Positions 46,418 through 54,469 of a stretch of DNA of 64,000 nt are shown here, one piece after another. This DNA comes from Parvimonas sp000223315 (GTDB lineage: Bacteria > Bacillota > Clostridia > Tissierellales > Peptoniphilaceae), in NCBI GenBank assembly GCA_050262155.1, contig CP189843.1, positions 806,001-870,000 of the forward strand, given 5' to 3'. The translations under genes were made by a program, and so were the position numbers. How positions within the stretch are numbered: the stretch's first letter is position 1; each line of letters starts with the position of its first letter. The notes beneath the pieces are model-generated. The model had not been told where the DNA came from. It saw nothing but the letters and a program-made list of their open reading frames with translations, and did not search any database.

Positions 46418-48449
46418 TTATAATTCGATATCAAGTAAAGCACCAATTGAGTTATCTAATTCTTGATTTTCAAATTTTGTTTCTTCTTGTTCTTCTTCAA
46501 CAACAGCTTCTTGTTCTTGTTGTTCTTCTTCAACAGTTTCTACAACCGGCTTTTCAAGAAGTTCTTTTATAGATAAAGATATTTTTTGATTTTCTTCATC
46601 AATGTTGATGATTTTTACTTCAACTTCATCTCCAATATTTAATACATCTGATGCTTTTTCAATATGATCATGAGAGATTTGTGAAATATGAACTAAACCC
46701 TCAACATTTTCTTTCAATTTAACAAACGCACCAAAATCAACAAGATTTATAACTGTTCCAGTTACAACATCTCCAACAGAATTATTTTTTCTAAAGAATA
46801 ATTCAAATGGTTTCTTTGTCAATTGTTTTAAACCTAAAGAAATTCTATTTCTTTCTCTATTAAGTTTTAAAATAACAACTTCAACTTCATCTCCAACAGA
46901 TAAAATATCAGAAGGTTTTTTAATTCTATTCCAAGAAATATCTGAAACATGAATTAAACCGTCAACATCACCTAAGTTAACGAATGCTCCAAAGTCAGTT
47001 AATTTTCTAACAGTTCCTGTTAAAACATCATCAACTGATAATTTACTCCAAGCCAAGTCTAATTTTTCTTGTAATTCTTTTTCTTCAACTTCTCTTCTTG
47101 AAAGAACAACTTTTTTCTTTCTTTCATCAATATTTATTATTGCACATTCTAATTTCTTACCAATATATGGTGTAAAATCTTTTACGAAGCTAGTTGTAAT
47201 ATGACTTGCAGCAGGAATAAAAGCATTAATACCATCAACAGTAGCTAATAGGCCTCCTTTAACTTCTTTTACTACTTCAGCTTCTACCAACTCTTATTAT
47301 TGAATTTTTCAACAAGATTTTGCCAATCTTTCAGTGATTCTACTCTTCTAGTTGATAAAACTACATTACCTTCTCCGTCATCAAGTTTAATTACATAAAC
47401 GTCAATTTCTTGTCCTTCATGAAATAAATCTTTAGGTTTTTTAGTAATGTCAGAAGATAACTCATCAAGTTTAATAATCCCATCACTTCTATAACCGATA
47501 TTTACCATAACTTCAGTTTCAGTAACATAAATTATAGTTCCTTTAACTACGTCTCTTGGATAAATTTTCTTAATACTCCCTTCTATTTGTTCCATAAATT
47601 CATCCTTGCTTAAAATTTCCATACCTTCAACTACCTCCTCTATTAACCAATCCGGAGTTGAAGCGCCGGCGGTTAATCCTATTTTCTTATATTTTACCAT
47701 ATCTTTCAATGGTAAATCTAAAAATGTTTCAATCCTATATACATATTTACAATGCTTTTTAGCTACATCATAAAGTTTATTTGTATTTGAGCTACTGTAT
47801 CCCCCAATAACAATCATACAATCTACTTTTTTAGAAATTTCTTCGCAAGAATTTTGTCTTTTTGAAGTTGCATCACAAATTGTATTTTCAATTATAACAT
47901 TTTCATTCCTATCCTTTATTATATCAGAAAATTGAAAAAATTTCTCTACTAAATTGGTCGTTTGTGAAATAATATATAAATTTTTTTTTGTTTTTTTTTC
48001 ATTTCTGCTTCTTCTTTTGTGTTTATTACACAATATTTTTCACCACAATACCCAACCATAGCTTTAATTTCCGGATGATTTTTATCTCCGATAATTATAA
48101 TTTCATATCCATTTTCAACTTTTTTTTCAATTTTTCTATATATATTCAACAGAACAGGACAAGTACAATCAATACATTTATGTCCATATTCTATCATTTT
48201 TTTCTTAATACTTGGATGTATTCCATGAGAACGCAAAACAATAGTTCCTTTTGTTTCTTTCTCAAAATCATCTATTACCTTAAGCCCCTTTTTATCAAAT
48301 CTTTCCACAACTTGTGGATTGTGAATTAATTCTCCATAGGAATACACTTTTTCATCATTTTGTTTTTCATTTAAAGTATTTTCAGCCAATTTTACAGCCC
48401 TTTTAACTCCAAAACAAAAACCCGCATTATTTGCTACATAAATCTCCAT
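46418..48449 (-). pseudogene. Fused HMBPP reductase IspH and ribosomal protein S1, broken by two single-base deletions
   Basis: Last MEP-pathway enzyme joined to S1, a fusion known in Clostridia-like Firmicutes. IspH part (about residues 1-280): ANNAGFCFGVKRAV, LRSHGIHPSI, CIDCTCPVLL, NTICDATSKRQNS, VIGGYSSSNTNKLY and GLTAGASTPDWLIEE, with the three Fe-S cysteines. S1 part: four S1 repeats (VVKGTIIYVTETEVMVNIGY; VEAEVVKEVKGGLLATVDGI; LTGTVRKLTDFGAFVNLGDV; VTGTVINLVDFGAFVKLKEN) and an acidic tail. A base is missing in the A runs at 47981-47999, another at 47294-47295 (family KEL read as KSW). Repaired length 677 residues. Overlaps the plsC end by 23 bases. Confidence 0.9.
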
Positions 48450-49017
48450 ATCTTCCTTGATAAATCTTATAGAATAATTCCTCCGTTAATTTATCAATAG
48501 CCTCCGAATCCTCCATATTTTCAAAATTACTAATTTCAATCATAGGATAAATATCAACAGTTATTTTAGAAAAAATTTTGTATGTTCCCTCAATATGAAT
48601 TGGCAAAATATTTACTTTATTTTTTAAAGCAATTAAGGCAACCCCTTTTTTCATATTTTTTATATCAATAGTTTTAACTCTTGTTCCTTCAGGAAAAATT
48701 CCTAAAATATTTCCTGATCTAATAACTCTAAAACAAGATTTTATAGCTTTTAAATCAGTATTTTCTCTATCTATAGGTATAACTCCTAATTTAGTAAAAA
48801 ATTTTGCTGATAATTTTTTTTCAAAAATTTCTTTTTTCGAAAGAAAAAATATTTGTTTCTTAGTTAATGTTGCTAGAATAACAGGATCAAAAATATGAGT
48901 ATGATTCGCACTTATTATAATCGGCTTATCATCTTTTAAATTTTCAATTCCATTTACTCTTACTCTATAAATTATTTTTATTAGAACAGAAACAATAGCA
49001 AGTAAAAATTTATACAT
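48427..49017 (-). CDS. plsC: 1-acyl-sn-glycerol-3-phosphate acyltransferase
   Basis: Adds the second acyl chain to make phosphatidic acid, the CdsA substrate. 196 residues with an N-terminal hydrophobic segment, the catalytic NHTHIFDP (HxxxxD), and GIFPEGTRVKTIDI (EGTR). GVIPIDRENTDLKA lies between. It overlaps cmk by 8 bases and ispH by 23, so the operon is tightly packed. Confidence 0.94.
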   Translation of the reverse strand: MYKFLLAIVSVLIKIIYRVRVNGIENLKDDKPIIISANHTHIFDPVILATLTKKQIFFLSKKEIFEKKLSAKFFTKLGVIPIDRENTDLKAIKSCFRVIRSGNILGIFPEGTRVKTIDIKNMKKGVALIALKNKVNILPIHIEGTYKIFSKITVDIYPMIEISNFENMEDSEAIDKLTEELFYKIYQGRYGDLCSK

Positions 49018-49666
49018 TATTTTCTCCTCTAATATATGATAAAAATTCTAAAATTGTTTCTTTAAGTGTCTTATCTGTAGAATCTATTTCAATAGCATCC
49101 TTTGCCTTTTTTAAAGGAGAAGCTTCCCTATTCATATCATCAAAATCTCTTTTTTCGATACTTTCTCTAACTTGTTCCAAATTAAGACCTTTTTTTCTTT
49201 CACTTTGCAAAAATCTTCTTTTTGCTCTCTCTTTTGAAGATGCTGTCAAATAAAATTTAAAATCTGCCTTTGGAAATATTATAGTTCCAACATCCCTACC
49301 ATCAAGAACACAACTACCTTCCATTCCTATTTTTCTTTGTATAGCTACCAAATGATTTCTAACATAATCATAACTTGAAACTAAAGAAGCCCCTTTTGAA
49401 ATTTCATCAGTTCTAATTTCTTTTCCTAATTTTACACCATCTACATAAAGATAATTTGATTTGTAAGTAAAGTCTGTATTTTCAAGAATTTCTTTAATTT
49501 TTTCATGATTATCTAAAGGAATATTATTAGAAATTAGTTTATAAGCAATTGCTCTATACATTGCTCCAGTATCTATATAATTAATCTTTAAAATCTTAGA
49601 AAGTTTTTTTGCGATGGTACTCTTTCCAACTCCTGAAGGTCCATCTATTGCTATAATATAATCCAT
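49010..49666 (-). CDS. cmk: Cytidylate kinase
   Basis: Phosphorylates CMP and dCMP; needed for recycling CMP from lipid and isoprenoid synthesis. 218 residues from the ATG at 49666 after GGAGAGTAATT. Motifs: IAIDGPSGVGKSTIAKKL (P-loop), INYIDTGAMYRAIAYK, GSCVLDGRDVGTIIFPKAD, YLTASSKERAKRRF, RDFDDMNREASPLKKA, IEIDSTDKTL. It begins 3 bases after the HI0933-like gene. Confidence 0.97.
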   Translation of the reverse strand: MDYIIAIDGPSGVGKSTIAKKLSKILKINYIDTGAMYRAIAYKLISNNIPLDNHEKIKEILENTDFTYKSNYLYVDGVKLGKEIRTDEISKGASLVSSYDYVRNHLVAIQRKIGMEGSCVLDGRDVGTIIFPKADFKFYLTASSKERAKRRFLQSERKKGLNLEQVRESIEKRDFDDMNREASPLKKAKDAIEIDSTDKTLKETILEFLSYIRGENNV

Positions 49667-49668
49667 AA

Positions 49669-50889
49669 TTACTCTCCTTCTATACAAGAAACTCCGGCTA
49701 AATGCCCGGTTGAAAATGCAATGGTTAAGTTATATCCTCCAGTATTAGCATCAACATCTAAAAGTTCCCCTACAATATATAAATTTTTTATTAGCTTACT
49801 TTCCATAGTAGAAGCATTAACTTCCTTTACTGAAACTCCCCCAATAGTAATAATAGCTTCACTTAGCGGTCTTAAGCTCTTAAAATTAAACTCTAAATTT
49901 TTAATTGTTTCAACCAGTTTTTTTCTATCTTCTTTACTTAATTGATTAACTTGAATTTCACCATTAACTTCGGATTTTTCTAAAACAAGTTCAACCATTG
50001 AGCCAATTAACACATTTAAAAGTACATTTTTTAAATTTTTATTTTTATTTTGATCAAATTCTCTTAATAATCTAAGATCTAAGGTATGTTGATCAAGTTT
50101 TGGTTTTAAATCAATAGAAACTATATAATCTTTTGAATTATCAAAATACTTACTTGATTTTAAAACAATTGGTCCACTAAAACCTGTATGTGTAAAAAGC
50201 ATTTCTCCAAACTCAGAATGTATCAATTTTCTATTAGTATTATTAATCTTGAAATCTACAAATTTTAAACTTACTCCTGAATATTTTCTAATATTATCTT
50301 TTACATCAATTCCTACAAGACCGGCTTTTAAATCTGTAATTGTATGCCCTAATTTTTTTAAAATCTCATGTCCTTTCCCTCTTGAACCTGTAAAAGGATA
50401 TGATTTTCCTCCTGTCGCAAATACAACTTTATCAAAAAGACCATAATCTTTATTGCAAACTAATTGAAATTTATCACCAATAAGTTTAACGTCTTCTATT
50501 TCAGTATTTAAAATAATCTTAACACCTTTAACATTTAGTGCTTTTTCTAATGCTTTTATAACATCACTTGATTTATCCGAAAGAGGAAAAACTCTTCCTC
50601 CACGTTCAACTTTTGTCTTTAACCCATATTCGTCAAAAAATTTTAGTATATCTTCATTAGTATATGAATATAAACTGCTATATAAAAAGTTTTTATTTCT
50701 ATTTATTTCATCAAAAAATTCATAAATTTCTTTTGAATTTGTAATATTACATCTTCCTTTTCCAGAAATATAAATTTTTTTCCCAATTTTTTCATTTCCA
50801 TCAAATAAGAATACATCGTTATTCTCATTTTTTGAAAAAATGGCACTCATAATGCCAGATGCACCTGCACCAATAACTGCTATTTTTAT
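49669..50889 (-). CDS. HI0933/YhiN-family flavoprotein (NAD(P)/FAD-dependent oxidoreductase) with an AUA at the expected start
   Basis: BaiN/HI0933-like flavoprotein of uncertain substrate. The dinucleotide-binding start KIAVIGAGASGIMSA is in frame but upstream of the first ATG (50850), so a start there would lose the FAD motif. Going upstream I find no ATG, GTG or TTG before the in-frame TGA at 50902-50904. At 50887-50889 the codon is ATA where MKIAVIG would be expected, 10 bases after GAGG. Other motifs: ISGKGRCNITNSKE, VVFATGGKSYPFTGSRGKGH, FTHTGFSGPIVLKSS, and VGELLDVDANTGGYNLTIAF at the end. 406 residues, normal. Start is odd; see findings. Confidence 0.85.
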   Translation of the reverse strand: MKIAVIGAGASGIMSAIFSKNENNDVFLFDGNEKIGKKIYISGKGRCNITNSKEIYEFFDEINRNKNFLYSSLYSYTNEDILKFFDEYGLKTKVERGGRVFPLSDKSSDVIKALEKALNVKGVKIILNTEIEDVKLIGDKFQLVCNKDYGLFDKVVFATGGKSYPFTGSRGKGHEILKKLGHTITDLKAGLVGIDVKDNIRKYSGVSLKFVDFKINNTNRKLIHSEFGEMLFTHTGFSGPIVLKSSKYFDNSKDYIVSIDLKPKLDQHTLDLRLLREFDQNKNKNLKNVLLNVLIGSMVELVLEKSEVNGEIQVNQLSKEDRKKLVETIKNLEFNFKSLRPLSEAIITIGGVSVKEVNASTMESKLIKNLYIVGELLDVDANTGGYNLTIAFSTGHLAGVSCIEGE

Positions 50890-51080
50890 AAAATCACTAC
50901 CTCAAACTTAATAATTTACCTCATATAAGTATAAAATATTTTTTGCAATTAGTCAAATATTTTTATTAATATTTTTGAGTTTGTTTATTTAAAACAATAT
51001 TATTTAAATGTAATAATAAGTTATATATATTATATTAAATTTCTCATATAAAATCTTTTAGTAAAATAATACAAAAAAAT

Positions 51081-51100
51081 AGGAAGATAAATATCTTCCT
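51081..51100 (-). terminator. Terminator of rpmB
   Basis: AGGAAGA / TCTTCCT stem with a 6-base loop, T7 following on the minus strand, 18 bases after the stop. The 180 bases from here to the HI0933-like gene are very AT-rich and hold nothing else I can name. Confidence 0.82.
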
Positions 51101-51117
51101 AAAAATTTTATAAATAA

Positions 51118-51324
51118 TTATTCAGCTGAAGTAAATGAAGGTCTTTCAACAAAACCACTCTTCAAACATGTAGTACAAACATTAATTCTCTTTACAGAAC
51201 CGTCAACAACAACTCTAACTTTTCTAATATTTGCTCCCCATGATCTACTGCTCTTTCTATGTGAGAAAGTTACTTTATTTCCAAATAATTTAGTTTTATC
51301 GCAAATTGCACATCTTTTTGACAT
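51118..51324 (-). CDS. rpmB: 50S ribosomal protein L28
   Basis: 68-residue 50S protein: MSKRCAICDK (CxxC), GNKVTFSHRKSSRSWGANIR, VRVVVDGSVKRINVCTTCLK (CxxC). The four cysteines make the zinc-ribbon form. The ATG at 51324 is 8 bases after GGAGG; the ATG at 51330 is too close to it. Monocistronic; own promoter and terminator. Confidence 0.97.
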   Translation of the reverse strand: MSKRCAICDKTKLFGNKVTFSHRKSSRSWGANIRKVRVVVDGSVKRINVCTTCLKSGFVERPSFTSAE

Positions 51325-51363
51325 TTTCATACCTCCTTTTACAAACTCAAATTTAGCATAAGT

Positions 51364-51392
51364 ATTATACCATAGATGACTTGCATTTGCAA
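51364..51392 (-). promoter_or_regulatory. Sigma-A-type promoter of rpmB
   Basis: Minus strand TTGCAA (51387-51392), 17 bases ending TGG, TATAAT (51364-51369). A perfect 8-bp inverted repeat GACTTGCA / TGCAAGTC (51378-51395) overlaps the -35. Confidence 0.8.
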
Positions 51393-51408
51393 GTCTTAAA
51401 AAAATTAT

Positions 51409-52467
51409 TTAGTCATAATATTTGTTTTCAATATACAAATTATTATCCTTATAAACAAGTTCTATTGGCTCATTATACATTTTTGCTATTTTTCTAAGTC
51501 TATCTGAAAAAACTTCTATTCCACTAAACCTATTTACATTTATAAAATTATCAACCATATATTGTACTTTTTTATCATCTGATATATTAAAAAAATCTAT
51601 CGAACTGTTAATTTTTTTACCAAATCCATTGAAAATTTCCGAAACTTTTTTACCTATATAGTTATCTTTATCAATAATATTCTTTACATCATCATAATGT
51701 TCACCATATATATTTTTATATTCTCTAGATTCAAATTCTATATTTTTAATATGTTCATTAAAATATTCTAAATTAACATTTTCAATAAATAAAATTTTTA
51801 AAAATAAAGAAAAAGAATAATTATATAGCGCTAACCTATATGCTCCAAAAATTCTATTAATTTCAAAAATTTTTTCATTTAGACTCATTTTTTTATTATT
51901 TACAAAAAAATCTTTTATTTTCCATTTATAAAATGAAATATCTTTAATCGAATTTCTATAAATTTCATTAATCATTATAACTTCAGAATTTCTAAATATT
52001 TGGTTATCATAATTATAATAAAAATCTTTTAAACTTTTTAATAGAATATCTGAATCTGCTTTAAGTTGTGATATTTTATCCTGTTCTAAAAAATTTAATA
52101 TTTCTTTTTGAGTCCTTTGAATAGTATCCAATTTTTTATCAATACACTTTAAAACAATTGCTACTATTATCATTGTATAATTTATATTTGATGGAATTAA
52201 TCTAGCCTGTTCTACAATTTTACCATCCTTTAAAACAGACCCATAAAATCCGCCTTCTTTTGCTTTCATCAATTCCCCACCAGATTTCATAGTAACTCTA
52301 AATAGCCCTTTTTCTCTTATTGAAGAAGCAATAATACCGGCTATTGATACATCACTTAGAGAAATCTTTGAGTATTTCCCAACATCAAAATATTTGTTTT
52401 CTTCTTCTGAAAACTTTTTAATATCTAGCAAAACTTTTGTAATTTCGTTTTTGTTATTTTCATCCAT
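51409..52467 (-). CDS. Unknown protein after pcrA-ligA
   Basis: 352 residues, no signal peptide, with one short moderately hydrophobic stretch (NYTMIIVAIVLKCIDKKL, about residues 96-113). The N-terminal part holds a small Gly-rich region (SGGELMKAKEGGFYGSVLKD); the rest is helical and rich in Lys, Asn, Ile. I recognise no family. It begins 17 bases after ligA, so it is the last gene of pcrA-ligA, where other Firmicutes often carry camS; this is not CamS-like. AGGGAGGGTTATT precedes the ATG, a very good ribosome site. Confidence 0.7.
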   Translation of the reverse strand: MDENNKNEITKVLLDIKKFSEEENKYFDVGKYSKISLSDVSIAGIIASSIREKGLFRVTMKSGGELMKAKEGGFYGSVLKDGKIVEQARLIPSNINYTMIIVAIVLKCIDKKLDTIQRTQKEILNFLEQDKISQLKADSDILLKSLKDFYYNYDNQIFRNSEVIMINEIYRNSIKDISFYKWKIKDFFVNNKKMSLNEKIFEINRIFGAYRLALYNYSFSLFLKILFIENVNLEYFNEHIKNIEFESREYKNIYGEHYDDVKNIIDKDNYIGKKVSEIFNGFGKKINSSIDFFNISDDKKVQYMVDNFINVNRFSGIEVFSDRLRKIAKMYNEPIELVYKDNNLYIENKYYD

Positions 52468-52484
52468 AATAACCCTCCCTATTT

Positions 52485-54467
52485 TTATCTTATCTTCTCC
52501 AAAAATATTTCAAGTTCATCTTCTGATATTATATTAATTCCAAGCTCTTGAGCTTTTTTTAATTTTGAACCAGCCTTTTCTCCAACAACTAAAAAGTCTG
52601 TCGATTTGGCTACTGCAGATTGAACTATGAGTCCATTTTGAGAAAAGATATCTTCCAAATCTTTTCTCTTGTAATTTTCAAAAGTTCCTGTTATTACTAT
52701 TTTCTTATCAGTAAATTCACTTTTTGAAATTTCTTCATAAGGAATTACTTCTATTCCTTTTTCAAGTAATATATCCAAAGCATCTTTGCTATATTCATCA
52801 TTAAAAAATTCAAAAATAGAATTTGCCACAATTTCTCCTACATCATTAATCTGTAGTAGTTCTTCAATAGTTGCTTTTCTTAAATTATCTAAATTTTTAT
52901 ACTTTTTAGCTAAATCTTTTGCAGTTTTAATACCAACATTTTTAATTCCAAGTGCATAAATAAAATTTTCAATATTAACTTTTTTACTATGTTCTATTGA
53001 ATTTAACAAATTATTTGCCTTTTTTTCTTTGAATTTATCTAATGTTAGAAGTTCATCATATTTTAAGTCATATATTTTATAGACTTTATCTACTCCTAAT
53101 TTATCAAACAATGATTCAATAGTCTTTTCACTTAGTCCTTCTATATTCATTGCATTTTTGCTTGAAAAATGAACAAGTGAAGAAGTTAATTGTGGCGTAC
53201 AGGCAAGTGTATTTGTGCAGAAAAAATGTACTCCATCTCTAATTAATTCACTATTACAATAAGGACAATGTGTTGGCATTTTTATTTCCATCTCATTTTC
53301 ATTATTCTCATCCATTGTTCCAAGAATTTCAGGAATAACATCATTTGAACGTCTTATCAAAACTCTCGAATTAATTTTTACTCTTTTTCTTAAAATATCA
53401 TCATAATTATTTAAAGTTGCCCTTTGAACAGTTACATCACCTATTTCAACTGGTTCTAAAATTGCCGTTGGAGTGACTTTTCCCGTTCTACCTACATTCC
53501 ATATAACTTCTTTTAAAATTGTACTATATTCTTCGGCTTCAAATTTATAAGCTATTGCAAATCTAGGAAATTTATTTGTATATCCAAAATACTCTCTAAG
53601 TTCAAAATCATTAACTTTAATTACAACCCCATCAGTTAAGTAATCAACTTTTTTTCTTAATATATCTATTTCGTTTATTTTATCTTTAATTTCATTCATA
53701 TTATGACATTTTTTTTCATATCCATTAACTTTAAATTTATTATCTTTTAAAAATGAAATCATTTCTTCTTGAGTTTTGAATTGTTCATCAGACTTAAATC
53801 CAACATTATAGATAAAAGCATCTAAATTTCTACTTGCAGTTTTTTTAGGGTCCAAATTTCTAATCGCTCCTGCTGCAGCGTTTCTAGCATTCTTTAAAGG
53901 TACTTCTGCAGTCTCATTATATTTTGATAGAGCAGAAAGAGGCATAATAGCTTCTCCTTGAATTTCAACTAAACCTTTATAGTCAATTTCAAGGGGGATA
54001 CTTTTTATTGTCTTTACTTGTTCAAAAACTTCTTCTCCATATACTCCATTACCTCTAGTAGATGCAGAAACTAAAATTCCTTTATCATAAGTCAAATTTA
54101 TAGTTAATCCATCAAATTTAAATTCAACATAATACTCCAAAGTCTTTTTCGTGTTATTTATAGAATTGTATTCATTCAAAAGTTTTTTGCATCTATTATG
54201 AAACTCTTCAAGCTCTTCAAAACTTTGAGCCTTTTGTAAACTATAAAGTTCTTTTAAATGTGTATGTTTTTCAAATTTTTCTAAAACTTCTCCACCTACT
54301 CTTTGAGTTGGAGAATTTGGTAAAATTACGCCTGCTTCTTTTTCTAATTTTAGAAGTTCATCATAGAGTTTATCATACTCAGCATCACTTACAATAGGTT
54401 CGTCTAAAGTGTAATACTGATATGCCCAAAGATTTAATTTTTCTACAATTTCTTTCATTTTATCCAT
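52485..54467 (-). CDS. ligA: NAD-dependent DNA ligase
   Basis: Seals nicks in DNA using NAD+. 660 residues, normal length. Domains: Ia (YQYYTLDEPIVSDAEYDKLY), adenylation with the lysine in YYVEFKFDGLTINL, STRGNGVYGEEVFEQVK, RNAAAGAIRNLDPK; OB fold (VGRTGKVTPTAILEPVEIGD); zinc finger (CPYCNSELIRDGVHFFCTNT with ACTP); helix-hairpin-helix (ALGIKNVGIKTAKDLAKKYK); C-terminal BRCT (KKIVITGTFENYKRKDLED). It starts 2 bases after pcrA. Confidence 0.98.
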   Translation of the reverse strand: MDKMKEIVEKLNLWAYQYYTLDEPIVSDAEYDKLYDELLKLEKEAGVILPNSPTQRVGGEVLEKFEKHTHLKELYSLQKAQSFEELEEFHNRCKKLLNEYNSINNTKKTLEYYVEFKFDGLTINLTYDKGILVSASTRGNGVYGEEVFEQVKTIKSIPLEIDYKGLVEIQGEAIMPLSALSKYNETAEVPLKNARNAAAGAIRNLDPKKTASRNLDAFIYNVGFKSDEQFKTQEEMISFLKDNKFKVNGYEKKCHNMNEIKDKINEIDILRKKVDYLTDGVVIKVNDFELREYFGYTNKFPRFAIAYKFEAEEYSTILKEVIWNVGRTGKVTPTAILEPVEIGDVTVQRATLNNYDDILRKRVKINSRVLIRRSNDVIPEILGTMDENNENEMEIKMPTHCPYCNSELIRDGVHFFCTNTLACTPQLTSSLVHFSSKNAMNIEGLSEKTIESLFDKLGVDKVYKIYDLKYDELLTLDKFKEKKANNLLNSIEHSKKVNIENFIYALGIKNVGIKTAKDLAKKYKNLDNLRKATIEELLQINDVGEIVANSIFEFFNDEYSKDALDILLEKGIEVIPYEEISKSEFTDKKIVITGTFENYKRKDLEDIFSQNGLIVQSAVAKSTDFLVVGEKAGSKLKKAQELGINIISEDELEIFLEKIR

Positions 54468-54469
54468 AA

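Noticed and set aside
38773..48000. Programmed frameshifting or stop-codon reassignment as the cause of broken genes
   Set aside because: Both +1 and -1 changes, no shared slippery motif or stimulatory structure, and confined to one patch; TAA, TAG and TGA end genes normally elsewhere.
47988..48329. Plus-strand open frame rich in Phe
   Set aside because: It is the shadow of the A-rich ispH coding strand and has no ribosome site or family.
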